A DNA stretch of 33,209 nucleotides from an uncultured Clostridium sp. (GCA_930989765.1 CAKNNA010000001.1:1-33209), one strand, 5' to 3'. Positions 17,643 to 26,607 are shown, counted from the stretch's first letter. Notes: generated by a model not told the origin, from the letters alone. A program made the numbers and translations.

Positions 17643-17671
17643 TTGTCAAAAGAAAACGAATTGAATAATAT
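17643..17671 (+). promoter_or_regulatory. Sigma-A promoter of the deacetylase gene
   Basis: TTGTCA (17643-17648) and TAATAT (17666-17671) are separated by 17 bases, just ahead of the AGGTAGGTGG binding site. Confidence 0.65.
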
Positions 17672-17693
17672 ATAAAGAGGTAGGTGGATTAAA

Positions 17694-18488
17694 TTGAAAA
17701 AAAGATATTTGATTATTATATTAGTTTTGCTTTTAATATTTGCAATTATATTAGCTATTTTTCTTAAGAATCGAAAAAGTAAAAAGACTGATGTAAAAGT
17801 ACCAATATTACTTTATCATGATTTTGTAACAACAGTTCCTGATAGTGACCCTGATAATTTTAATTATATTAATACTCCTCAAAGCTACGAAGAAAATATA
17901 AAAGTTTTATTAGAAAAGGGATATACATTTATTTCTTTTCAAGAATTAAATGATGCAAATAGTGGAAAGATAGAGTTTCCTGAAAAGCCTATTTTAATTA
18001 CTTTTGATGATGGCTATTATAGCAATTATGAATATATTTTTCCTATTTTAAAAAAATATAATGTGAAAGTATCTATTTTTATAGTTACTGATAAAATAGG
18101 AAAAGAAATTGATGGTAAAAAATATTTAAGTTGGGAGCAATGTATAGAAATGCAAAACAGTGGACTTGTGGAAATTTTTAGTCATAGTAAAAGACATGTA
18201 TTCTATGATAAACTTTCTGTTAGAATGATTCGTGATGATGTAATTGAATCTTATAAAATTATAGAAGAAAAATTGGGAAGAAAAAATCTAAAGGTATTTG
18301 CTTACCCTTATGGAGCATATACTAAAGAAACCGTGTGGACTTTAAAATCAAATGGAATAGATATGCAAGTATATGATATAGGTATGAATTATTCTAATGA
18401 TTTTAATGATGATTATATAAAAAGATTTAATATTCCTTGCGAGATGACAGGTGCTGAGATTGTAGAAGAAATAAATAGTACAAATTAG
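17694..18488 (+). CDS. Membrane-anchored polysaccharide deacetylase (NodB fold)
   Basis: 264 residues. An N-terminal membrane anchor (residues 4-24) precedes a NodB/carbohydrate esterase 4 domain. Motif 1 is TFDDGYYSN, motif 2 is FSHSKRH (H-S-x-x-H metal site), and motif 3 is AYPYGAY. The early LLYHDF segment is typical of PgaB/IcaB-like deacetylases. It should remove acetyl groups from a surface sugar polymer outside the membrane. The divergent GT2 synthase makes a poly-N-acetylglucosamine-like polymer the natural substrate, though peptidoglycan cannot be excluded. The start is TTG, set by AGGTAGGTGG just upstream. Confidence 0.85.
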   Translation: MKKRYLIIILVLLLIFAIILAIFLKNRKSKKTDVKVPILLYHDFVTTVPDSDPDNFNYINTPQSYEENIKVLLEKGYTFISFQELNDANSGKIEFPEKPILITFDDGYYSNYEYIFPILKKYNVKVSIFIVTDKIGKEIDGKKYLSWEQCIEMQNSGLVEIFSHSKRHVFYDKLSVRMIRDDVIESYKIIEEKLGRKNLKVFAYPYGAYTKETVWTLKSNGIDMQVYDIGMNYSNDFNDDYIKRFNIPCEMTGAEIVEEINSTN

Positions 18489-18564
18489 AGAGTGCAAGTA
18501 TTTTAAATTGAAAAAATATATGGTAAATATTTTTTACTTCTGTATTTATTATCTTTTAATTTTG

Positions 18565-18589
18565 AGGTGGTCACAATTTGTGACTACCT
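18565..18589. other. 25-bp near-perfect palindrome
   Basis: AGGTGGTCACAA (18565-18576) and TTGTGACTACCT (18578-18589) are inverted arms with one G-T position and a single central base. It lies between the ends of convergent genes. No T-run follows, so it looks more like a protein-binding site than a terminator, though a cruciform or weak terminator is possible. Confidence 0.5.
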
Positions 18590-18683
18590 AATTTCTAATT
18601 ATTCTTATGTTGACTGAAAGCAAAATCTTTCTGGAAATTAATTTAACAGAAGTTTTCAAATTTTTCAAGCACTTATTTTAATA

Positions 18684-19052
18684 TTAATCGTTTTTATCAT
18701 ACATACTATTAAATCCTAAAAAATTTAATTTATCTTTTCTTGATATAAAAGCATAAATTTTAGTTTTTACATAACTAATAATATAAGCTAAAGAAGCCAA
18801 TATAAATGTAAAAAAGTAACCAATAAATATAACACCATCTTTATTAGTCCATGACATATCTTTAATTGCATTAAATCCGAAAAGCAAAGCAAATATTGCT
18901 AAAGGAAAAACAGTAGAACGAATTAATATCAATAAAAAATTTTCTTTATAAAAAATATCTATATTATTTCTTTTTAATGCTTTTATTTCTATAAATATAC
19001 ATATAATATATATTATAGATAATATTAGCATAAATATATCACCAACAAACAT
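18684..19052 (-). CDS. Small membrane protein of unknown function
   Basis: 122 residues from the preferred start. There are about three to four hydrophobic segments (MLILSIIYIICIFIEIKA, STVFPLAIFALLFGF, GVIFIGYFFTFILASLAYII) and a short charged tail. I recognise no family. I chose ATG 19052 because TTTGGTGAT lies upstream at good spacing; a longer reading from TTG 19097 has no binding site. The divergent gene at 19128 has the same TTTGGTGAT ahead of its ATG, hinting that the pair is related in origin or control. Confidence 0.6.
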   Translation of the reverse strand: MFVGDIFMLILSIIYIICIFIEIKALKRNNIDIFYKENFLLILIRSTVFPLAIFALLFGFNAIKDMSWTNKDGVIFIGYFFTFILASLAYIISYVKTKIYAFISRKDKLNFLGFNSMYDKND

Positions 19053-19127
19053 AAAAATCACCAAATAAATTATAGTATAAATTGAAAAAATAATCAATAT
19101 ATGCTAAGATAACTTTGGTGATAATAA

Positions 19128-20099
19128 ATGTTCGTAAGTTATATTATAATTTTACTATTAATTATATATTTTGCTTATTTAATTATAAAATATTCTGGAA
19201 TGGAAAAACCAGAATATAATTTACAATATTATAGGGATAAAGAATATATTAAATATCCTACAATAGTAGTAGGCTATTTGGACAATAAGTCTATTAAAGC
19301 TGAACACTTTATTGCTACAGTATTAGATTTTGTATGTAAAGGATTTGTAAAAGTAGAACAATCCCAAAATAAAACTGATTATATTTTTACGATAATAAAA
19401 AGTATAAAAGCAACTAATTTTGAAAAGGAAGCGTTAAGAATATTCTTTAATAAGTCATTTCTAGAAATAGGTACCAAGCAAAGTTTAAATCAATTTAAGA
19501 AAATAATAAAAAATGAAAAAATATTTGGAAATTGGGGAAAAATCAAAAGATATTTTAATAGCGAAATAAGAGAATATTTTGACAAGAAACAAGATGTAAA
19601 GAAAATTACTAGAAGTACAAATATAAAAAATATATTATTGTGTTATTTCTTATTTTTAATAATATGCTATTCATCAATAGTAGAATTTGAAGGAGTTGCA
19701 AGTACAAATAGAAATATTATACCATTAATCTTTTTAAGTACTATTGCATTTTCTTTATTTATTGTAGCAATAACAATTATAAAATCTTCTTTGTTAGGTG
19801 GTTTTTCTTGGAGTACTGCAATTATATCAACATCCTTTTTTCTTAACACCTTGTTTTTTATATACTTTGATCTTACACTGTGGGTATTTTTAGTTTTAGT
19901 AATTATGGCAATTATCATTTTATTTGATGATATGATACAGCGAAAGAAAACAACTATTGCAAATGCACATGAAATGATAAAAGGATTAAAGAAATATATT
20001 AAAGATTATAGTAATATTGATGAATATGATATATATAATATTTATTTGTGGGATGAATATTATGTATATGCAGTTGCATTAAATATAAAATGTATATAA
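19128..20099 (+). CDS. DUF2207-like membrane protein lacking the usual N-terminal domain
   Basis: 323 residues. One N-terminal helix (residues 3-20) is followed by a soluble segment with the DUF2207 pattern (YPTIVVGYLDNKSIKAEHFI then LDFVCKGFVKV). Three or four more helices lie near 170-270, and the family's C-terminal signature follows: a GLKKYIKDYSNIDEYD helix, then LWDEYYVYAVALNI. Full members carry a large exported N-terminal beta domain that is absent here, so this is a short form or a truncated copy. The function of the family is unknown. The start is supported by TTTGGTGAT. A terminator follows. Confidence 0.68.
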   Translation: MFVSYIIILLLIIYFAYLIIKYSGMEKPEYNLQYYRDKEYIKYPTIVVGYLDNKSIKAEHFIATVLDFVCKGFVKVEQSQNKTDYIFTIIKSIKATNFEKEALRIFFNKSFLEIGTKQSLNQFKKIIKNEKIFGNWGKIKRYFNSEIREYFDKKQDVKKITRSTNIKNILLCYFLFLIICYSSIVEFEGVASTNRNIIPLIFLSTIAFSLFIVAITIIKSSLLGGFSWSTAIISTSFFLNTLFFIYFDLTLWVFLVLVIMAIIILFDDMIQRKKTTIANAHEMIKGLKKYIKDYSNIDEYDIYNIYLWDEYYVYAVALNIKCI

Positions 20100-20103
20100 A
20101 ATA

Positions 20104-20152
20104 AATAAACACCATTGAAACTTTAAGTTTTTTTGGTGTTCATTTATTTTAT
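20104..20152 (+). terminator. Intrinsic terminator after the DUF2207-like gene
   Basis: AATAAACACCA pairs with TGGTGTTCATTTATT (one small bulge). An inner pair AAACTT/AAGTTT is followed by a T-run. Confidence 0.65.
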
Positions 20153-20175
20153 TGGTTTAGATACATATTTTTATC

Positions 20176-20375
20176 TTAATTATTGTATTTAGAAATATAT
20201 TTTTTTACAAATAATAATGGCAATAAAGAAATTATATTTCCAATAATATTTGTAAGATTAAAAGATATCATTACGCTAAATACAGTAATTACGACATATA
20301 TTATGCAAATGTTTATTAAAAGCTTATTACAAAAGATAGGGTAGCTTTTGTTATATTAACTATCTGCTTTTCCAT
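20176..20375 (-). pseudogene. Possible remnant of a small membrane protein gene
   Basis: On the minus strand, ATG 20375 is preceded by GAGGAGAAATTA, a good binding site, but its frame stops after 19 codons (MEKQIVNITKATLSFVISF). A different frame then encodes a hydrophobic stretch ending LLPLLFVKKYISKYNN with a stop at 20176. The two are not joined by a CGG; the shift is in the other direction. It may be a decayed gene or chance. Apart from this and the hairpin at 20603 I see no gene in 20153-20670. Confidence 0.25.
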
Positions 20376-20602
20376 TAATTTCTCCTCGCTTTCTATATTA
20401 GAATAACATATTTATTTTTCAGTGTCAATAATTCGGTAATTTTATACTTTTATAACTTTTTATTGCTCCAATTTTATAATTTTCTTTTTTAGTTTTCGAA
20501 AATTTTTTATCGTTTTTTTAATGCAATTAATCTTAGCAATTTTTGTTTTTCTTTTTTATAATTTTAATCATACCACACCATCTTTCTTTTTAAGCTAAAG
20601 GC

Positions 20603-20634
20603 GATAAAAAAATCAACCTTTTACAGTTGATTTA
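20603..20634 (-). terminator. Terminator of tRNA-Thr
   Basis: On the minus strand AAATCAAC and GTTGATTT form an 8-bp stem with an 8-base loop followed by TTTTTTT, about 40 bases after the tRNA. Confidence 0.75.
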
Positions 20635-20670
20635 TCAATACTTTCGCCAAAGTGCGATGATTTTACTTAA

Positions 20671-20746
20671 TGGAGCCAATAAGCAGAATCGAACTGCTGA
20701 CCTACGGGTTACGAATCCGTTGCTCTACCAACTGAGCTATATTGGC
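20671..20746 (-). tRNA. tRNA-Thr (anticodon CGT)
   Basis: On the minus strand the acceptor arms GCCAATA and TATTGGC pair. The D-arm is GCTC...GAGC, the anticodon loop TTCGTAA gives CGT for ACG codons, and the T-loop reads TTCGATT. CCA is encoded at the 3' end (20673-20671). Position 31-39 is an A-C mismatch, an unusual but tolerated feature. Confidence 0.93.
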
Positions 20747-20935
20747 ATAAAAATCTAAAAATCATCATCCAAAAACAACATTGCATTAGCAAAATATTTG
20801 CAAAACATATTTTATCACACATAAAATAAAAATACCACACTTTTATCAAAAAATCTAATTAAACTTCTAGAAAAAACAAAAAAAGTATGTTACAATAATA
20901 CATATTAAAACCAAACAAAGAAAGGAAAAGAAAAA

Positions 20936-21841
20936 ATGGGTTTTTTTGACAAATTAAAACAAGGTTTAACAAAGACCAAAGAATCACTAAATGAAAAAAT
21001 AAACAATGTATTTAGTAACTTTAGAAAAGTAGATGAAGAGTTTTTAGATGAACTAGAAGAAATACTAATAATGTCAGACATAGGAATGGAGACATCAGTA
21101 AAAATAATAAATAATTTAAGAGAAAGAATAAAAAAAGAAAAAATAGAAGATGAAGATCAAGTAAAACAAGCTTTAAGAGAAGAAATGAAAAAAATATTAG
21201 ATGTAACAGATATATCATTACATTTAAACACAAAACCATCAGTAATATTAGTAATAGGAGTAAATGGGGTAGGAAAAACAACATCTATTGGAAAAATTGC
21301 AAATAGACTTGCAAAAGAAGGTAAAAAAATAGTAGTTGCAGCAGCAGATACATTTAGGGCAGCAGCTGTAGAACAATTAGAAATATGGGCGAAAAGAGCA
21401 GGAGCAGAAATAGTAAAAAGAGAAGAAGGTGTTGATCCAGCATCAGTTGTATATGATGCAATAAAAAAGACTAAAGAATTAGGTGCAGATGTTTTAATAG
21501 TAGATACTGCAGGAAGATTACATAATAAAAAATATTTAATGGATGAGTTAAATAAAATTCAAAAAGTAATAAATAAAGAAATGACAGAAGCAGACAAAGA
21601 AGTATTATTAGTAATAGATGCAGCTACAGGGCAAAATGCAATATCACAAGTAAAAGCATTTAAACAAGAAGCTGATATTACAGGGCTTGTACTTACAAAA
21701 TTAGATGGAACAGCAAAGGGTGGTGTAGTTATAGGAATAGTAGAGGAAAATAAAATTCCAGTAAAATTTATAGGAATAGGAGAACAAATTGATGATATGG
21801 AAATATTTAACTCTGAAGATTTTGTAAAAGCTATAATATAG
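20936..21841 (+). CDS. ftsY: Signal recognition particle receptor FtsY
   Basis: 301 residues, near the usual length for Gram-positive FtsY without a long acidic N-terminus. An N-domain helical bundle (about 1-90) precedes the SRP GTPase: G1 GVNGVGKTTSIGKI from residue 108, the DTFRAAAVEQL segment, G3 DTAGR, and G4 TKLDGTAKGG. The C-terminal segment FIGIGEQIDDMEIFNSEDFV is diagnostic. It docks ribosome-SRP complexes at the membrane translocon. AGAAAGG is the binding site. An extended -10 (TGTTACAAT) is seen near 20888, without a clear -35. The UPF0182 gene begins just after its stop and is probably co-transcribed. Confidence 0.97.
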   Translation: MGFFDKLKQGLTKTKESLNEKINNVFSNFRKVDEEFLDELEEILIMSDIGMETSVKIINNLRERIKKEKIEDEDQVKQALREEMKKILDVTDISLHLNTKPSVILVIGVNGVGKTTSIGKIANRLAKEGKKIVVAAADTFRAAAVEQLEIWAKRAGAEIVKREEGVDPASVVYDAIKKTKELGADVLIVDTAGRLHNKKYLMDELNKIQKVINKEMTEADKEVLLVIDAATGQNAISQVKAFKQEADITGLVLTKLDGTAKGGVVIGIVEENKIPVKFIGIGEQIDDMEIFNSEDFVKAII

Positions 21842-21855
21842 AAAGGATGTTTAAG

Positions 21856-24748
21856 GTGGAAGAAGAAAAAGTAGAAGAAAAGAAACTACAAAAAAATGAT
21901 GTAGAAAAAAATAATAATACTACAAAAAAAAGTAAAATTAGAATGATATTAGTCATAATTTTTATACTTTTATTTATTTTAGTTACATACATAATACTAA
22001 GAGGAAGTTATCTAGAGTATAAAGAACTTGGAGAAGAATATTTACAAGAATTTTATACAAACTTAAAGTTTAAGTATTCAATAATGGGAATTAATTTTAT
22101 ATTTTTATATATACTAATATATTTTACAAATAGAGGAATAAAAAAGGGACTAAAACAGTTTTTTGATAAAGAAAAAAGGCAAATGCCAAAATTACCAAAC
22201 AAATCAATAGCTTTAGTAGTATCGGCTATAGTAAGTGCATTTATGTCTAGTGTTTTAACACAAAAAGTATTATTATGTTTTAGCAATGCATCATTTGGAA
22301 AAACAGACCCAATATTTGGGCTTGATATAAGTTATTATATATTTCAAAAACCATTAATTGAAACTATTCTTGTTTACTTTATAGGAATAATGATAGCATT
22401 AACAATATATACAGCAGTTTACTATATAATAGTTTTAAATAGATATTTAGATGGTGTAGATAGAGAATCTTTAAGAGAAAGTTTATTCATAAAGAAAATA
22501 ATAAGAAATGTAATGATTATAGCAATACTTATAGGAATTATGACATTATTAAATACACAAAATATATTATTTGGAACAATAACTCGGAATAGAAAATTCA
22601 GAAACTACTTCAATAAATGGTACATCTGGGGATATAGAATTAACAGGAGCAAACTATACAGATGCAATTATACAAAGATGGGGATATACAATATTTGCTT
22701 TTCTAATAATTATATGTATATGGAGAGCAATAGTAAGCTTTAAAAAGAAAAATACAAAAAAAGTGTTAATTAGTTTAGGGATAATACCTGCATATTTAGT
22801 AATTTTATTTATAGTAATGGTAGGCTTTGATTTAATTTTTGTAAATTCTAATAGATTAGATAAGGAAAAAGACTATATTGCAAAAAATATAGAGAATACT
22901 AAAAATGCATATAACATAAATGTAGAAGAAATTAGTTTAGAAAATTCAGGAACAATTACACAAGAAGAAGTAAAAAGTAACCAAAATATAATAAATAATA
23001 TACCTGTTGTAACAGAAGATATAGTATTAAGTTCAATAAATGCAAATCAAACAGGAACAGGGTATTATTCATATAAAACAGTAAATCTTGCAATATATAA
23101 TATAGATGGGATAAACAGGCTTTTATATGTCTCACCAAGAGAAATTTTAAATTCAGGAAGAACATATAGTAACAAAACATATGAATATACCCATGGAATG
23201 GGTCAAATATTAACATCTGCATCAACAGTATCAGAAACAGGAAATGTAGAATACTTACAAAAAGAAGTGTCAGGAGAAGATGATAAGTTAAATACAACTG
23301 AACAAAGAATATATTTTGGACTAGAAACAGATGACTATATAGCAACAAATACAAAAAATAAGCAAGAATATGATTATACATCAGAAGATGGAGTAGAACA
23401 TACTTCAACATATCAAGGTAAAGCAGGATTAAATTTAAACTTTTTAGATAGATTAATACTAGGAATAACAAAAGGAGACTTAAAATTAGCATTTTCAAGT
23501 GAAATAACAGATAATAGCAAAATATTATTAAACAGAAATATAATAGATAGGGCAAAAAAAGCAATGCCATATTTATTATATGATGAAGAGCCATATACAG
23601 TAGTAACAGAAGAAGGGAAGATTGTATGGGTATTAGATGCATACACAATATCTAGCAATTATCCATTTTCACAATATACAAATATAGAATATAATAATAA
23701 AACTCAAAGAATAAATTATATAAGAAATTCAGTAAAAGTAATAATAGATGCTTATGATGGGGAAATTAATTATTATATAACTGATGAAACAGATCCAATT
23801 GCAATGGCATATAGCAAAATGTATAAAGGATTATTTAAAAAAGGAATACCAGAAGATATATCAAAACACTTTAAATACCCAGAATATTTGTACAATGTAC
23901 AAGCAGAATTATTAAAAATTTACCATAATGATAAAGTTGATATAATTTACAGGGCAGATGATATATGGGATTTTGCAAAATATAATAGTACAAAAATAAC
24001 AAATGCAACTGGAAGTGTTTTAAAACCATATTATGTTATGGTAAAAGACGGAGAAGAAGAAAAAATAGGGTTAATACAAAATTATACTCCAAATGGAAGA
24101 CAAAATTTAATTTCTTATTTAGTTGGGGTAACTGATGGTGAAACAAATAAATTGAAGTTATACAAATTTTCTGAAGATAGCAATATAGTAGGTCCAATGC
24201 AGCTAGAACAGCAAATAGAACAAGATGAGGCAATATCAAAAGAAATAGAGCAATTAAACACAACAGGAACTAAAGTAACAAAACAAATGATAATAGTACC
24301 CGTTGAAAATACTCTTTTATATGTAGAGCCAATATATCAAACAGCATTAAATGATCCAATAAACAATGTACCAGTATTAAAAAAGGTGATTGTTGCATCA
24401 GGAAATAAAGTAGCAATTGGAAATTCATTAGAAGAAGCTCTAAATAACTTGTTATCAAGATATGCAGTTGACATAGAAGTACAAAATACAGATAGTATAG
24501 AAGGATTAATAGAGTCAATAATAAAGGCAAACAATAACTTAAAAGAGTCAAGTGGAAATAGTAATTGGGAAATGGTAGGAACAGATATACAAAGACTTCA
24601 AGATTTAATTAATTCATTAGAAGAGATGTATAGTCAGCAACAAAAAAATGAAGATAAAAATATAAATGAAGATGAAAATGTAAATGTAAATGTAGAAAGT
24701 AGCGAAGATAGTATTAAAAATGAAAATAGTCTTGAGAATGAATTTTAA
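21856..24748 (+). CDS. UPF0182 family large membrane protein, read through a +1 shift at CGG
   Basis: One skipped base at 22585 yields a 963-residue protein, the normal size for UPF0182 (COG1615). The first part has a charged start, then several membrane helices (ILVIIFILLFILVTYIILRG; YSIMGINFIFLYILIYF) and the family pattern FGLDISYYIFQKPLIETILV. The later part has two more helices and a large outside domain (YTHGMGQILTSAS; VWVLDAYTISSNYPFSQYTN), then an acidic tail. Function is unknown. The zero frame runs on to a stop at 22743; the restored frame is open to 24748. ATA ACT CGG AAT becomes ATA ACT GGA ATA, giving FGTITGIENSETT. I prefer GTG 21856, nine bases after GAAAGG; the in-frame ATG 21847 overlaps the binding site. 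It follows ftsY with almost no gap. Confidence 0.85.
22585..22588 (+). other. Putative +1 frameshift site: zero-frame CGG, resumes at GGA
   Basis: CGG 22585-22587 is in the frame set at 21847/21856. The downstream frame, continuous with the one ending at 24748, reads GGA at 22586-22588. Here the zero frame does not meet a stop until 22743, so the join is located by the homology-like hydrophobic pattern and by the CGG itself. Confidence 0.72.
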
Positions 24749-24781
24749 AAAATAAACCTTCAATGTATAAAAAAATTAAAA

Positions 24782-24808
24782 AAATCCATCTTAATTATAG
24801 GTGGATTT
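24782..24808 (+). promoter_or_regulatory. Hairpin covering the binding site of the DUF5665 gene
   Basis: AAATCCATC (24782-24790) pairs with GGTGGATTT (24800-24808), with one G-T pair. The right arm contains the AGGTGG ribosome binding site and ends one base before the ATG, so the stem would block initiation. It is also placed to act as a weak terminator for the upstream gene. Confidence 0.5.
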
Positions 24809-24809
24809 T

Positions 24810-25100
24810 ATGTTTTTAAAAAAGAAAGAATTTAAACTACTCTCTAGTTCAATAGATAAATTAAATAAAATGTTACAAGAAGGCAATATAACTGAACTTT
24901 CATATATTATGGGAAGTAAAAAAGAGCTTATAAAAAGAAATTTACTTGCTGGAATTTTTAGGGGAGTAGGTATTGGTATAGGTGTTACTATAATTACGGC
25001 TATTTTAATAATGATTTTACAGAAAATAGTTTCTTTAAATATTCCAGTAATAGGAGAATATATTTCTGATATAGTTGATATTGTACAAAGGAGTAGGTAA
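24810..25100 (+). CDS. DUF5665-like small membrane protein
   Basis: 96 residues. A charged helical N-terminus (LKKKEFKLLSSSIDKLNKML) is followed by NLLAGIFRGVGIGIGVTIIT, a glycine-rich membrane segment, and a second hydrophobic turn before a polar end. This layout fits DUF5665 proteins, common in clostridia and of unknown role. ATG 24810 is chosen over the in-frame GTG 24801 because AGGTGG is properly spaced to it. Confidence 0.65.
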   Translation: MFLKKKEFKLLSSSIDKLNKMLQEGNITELSYIMGSKKELIKRNLLAGIFRGVGIGIGVTIITAILIMILQKIVSLNIPVIGEYISDIVDIVQRSR

Positions 25101-25224
25101 AAATTAGCTTTTTAAATTAATAAAAAAATAAAGAAGATGTAATTTGAATAAGAAAAAAGGGTTTTAAATTATTAATGAATATGTTAGAATAATTTAAGAA
25201 AATAATTCTATAAGGAGACGAGAA

Positions 25225-26046
25225 ATGATAATAAAAATTGAGCAAACAAAATCAAATTTTAAAAATAAATTTGAAATTAAAATTAATAATGAATTAAAAT
25301 ATTTGGCAGGTACACCTTGGATGGATATCAAGGCGCCATTAGATATGGATAATATTAGACATTGTATAATTACTAAAACAGATGAAAGTATTTGCTTAAA
25401 AACTTCTTATAATATTATAGAAAATATTTACAATACAGCTATTCCGATGAAGTGGGCATTTACAGGGGAACAAAAAGCTCTTATTTTTAGCATATATGAC
25501 AACGAAAATAATATTTGTGGAAAATTTTATAAATTAACAAATGGCTTTTTAAATACAAAATATGTAATTGAATATAAAAATTATACATTAAAAAGTTATG
25601 ATGTATCTGTTGGTAAAACTAGAAATATTTCAATATATAATGAAGAATGTCAAATTGCTGAAATAGTAAAACCTTTAAATACATCTGATAATTTGGATTG
25701 TTATTTTCTATTTTTACTTGATAAATATAGTGACCTACAAGTAATTCTTTCATTTTTTACTATATTTTTTGATTATCAGAATTATCCTAATAAAGGAGAA
25801 GCGGTAGGATATAAAAAAGAAGTAAATATAAGATATACATATGATAAAAATAATAAATTTTATGATAGAAATTGGATAGAAAATAATTTTAATAAAGAAG
25901 ATGTAGATACAATAAATAGTCAAATATTAGAAAATAGAAAAAATAGTACTAACACTATAAAAAAACAGGGTAAATACATAGTTTTATTTGTTACGATAGT
26001 TTGGATATTATTGTTTGTAATTTTTGGAATTTTATATAATTTATAA
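25225..26046 (+). CDS. Hypothetical protein with C-terminal membrane anchor, possibly tubby/LURP-like fold
   Basis: 273 residues. It is mainly beta-strand by pattern (alternating hydrophobic residues: YVIEYKNYTLKSYDVSV, ISIYNEECQIAEIVK), with a single C-terminal helix (KYIVLFVTIVWILLFVIFGI) that would leave the bulk in the cytoplasm. The succession of short strands and the phrase GYKKEVNIRYTYD recall tubby C-terminal-like or LURP-one-type beta-barrels, but no decisive motif is present. The binding site AAGGAGACG supports the start. An extended -10 (TGTTAGAAT) lies near 25182. It stands alone between the DUF5665 gene and tRNA-Leu. Confidence 0.6.
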   Translation: MIIKIEQTKSNFKNKFEIKINNELKYLAGTPWMDIKAPLDMDNIRHCIITKTDESICLKTSYNIIENIYNTAIPMKWAFTGEQKALIFSIYDNENNICGKFYKLTNGFLNTKYVIEYKNYTLKSYDVSVGKTRNISIYNEECQIAEIVKPLNTSDNLDCYFLFLLDKYSDLQVILSFFTIFFDYQNYPNKGEAVGYKKEVNIRYTYDKNNKFYDRNWIENNFNKEDVDTINSQILENRKNSTNTIKKQGKYIVLFVTIVWILLFVIFGILYNL

Positions 26047-26077
26047 TAATGGAGATTAGTTAAAGTTTTATATTCTT

Positions 26078-26164
26078 TGGTGCAGGTGGTGGGGGTCGAA
26101 CCCACACGAATGTTACTTCGCAGGATTTTGAGTCCTGTGCGTCTGCCAATTCCGCCACACCTGC
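26078..26164 (-). tRNA. tRNA-Leu (anticodon CAA)
   Basis: On the minus strand the acceptor arms GCAGGTG and CACCTGC pair. The anticodon loop CTCAAAA gives CAA for UUG. A long variable arm (class II tRNA) follows, with T-loop GGTTCGACCC and an encoded CCA. The length of 87 bases is normal for Leu. Confidence 0.95.
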
Positions 26165-26340
26165 ATATTAAAATTTAATTTAATATATTAAAGTACTTTA
26201 ATATATTAACACAAAAAAAAATAAAAGTCCATGACTTTTTATAAAAAATGTAAAACTTTTTTTAAACCACTTTAAATTTTAAAAAAAATATGGTACAATA
26301 ACCACGAAAAAAGTCAGAAGAAAAAAATGGAGGTAGAAAA

Positions 26341-26607
26341 ATGGAATTTAACAAATGTGCAAGGTGTGGAAGTTTTTATTTATCAAATGGAAATGTATGC
26401 CCAAAATGTAGTAGTAAAGAAAAACTAGAATTTTCAACATTCAAAAATTATATAGAAGAAAATGGTCTAAACGAAAACTTAGATATTATTTCAACTCAAA
26501 CAGGTATATCAGTAAAAAATTTAAATAGATTTTTAACATATGAAAACAATATTAATGAAATCCAGAGTGCGGGAGATGTAGAAAAATTACCACATGAATC
26601 TTTATAA
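26341..26607 (+). CDS. Small zinc-ribbon protein with helix-turn-helix-like tail
   Basis: 88 residues. The N-terminal CARCGSFY...CPKCSSKE pair forms a zinc ribbon. The following helices (IEENGLNENLDIISTQTGIS then VKNLNRFLTYE) resemble the DNA-binding-like tail of YvyF/flagellar-operon-type proteins. The family fit is loose, and no flagellar genes are nearby. The binding site TGGAGGT supports the start, and an extended -10 (TGGTACAAT) lies near 26292. It may be co-expressed with tyrS, 128 bases downstream. Confidence 0.6.
   Translation: MEFNKCARCGSFYLSNGNVCPKCSSKEKLEFSTFKNYIEENGLNENLDIISTQTGISVKNLNRFLTYENNINEIQSAGDVEKLPHESL

Noticed and set aside
5441..22587. CGG reassigned to another amino acid such as Trp or Gln as the whole explanation
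   Set aside because: Reassignment would not restore the reading frame; the stop codons after CGG would remain. A +1 shift or four-base reading is required.
22956..23648. Minus-strand 230-residue open frame
   Set aside because: It lies wholly opposite the UPF0182 coding region, has a leucine/tyrosine-rich antisense composition, and no binding site.
4814..24748. Explaining the four frameshifts as sequencing or assembly errors or ordinary pseudogenes
   Set aside because: Random errors or decay would fall at varied sequences, usually homopolymers, and pseudogenes would also collect stops. Here all four fall exactly on an in-frame CGG, none in the long A/T runs, and the rest of each gene is clean. 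It cannot be fully excluded without reads.
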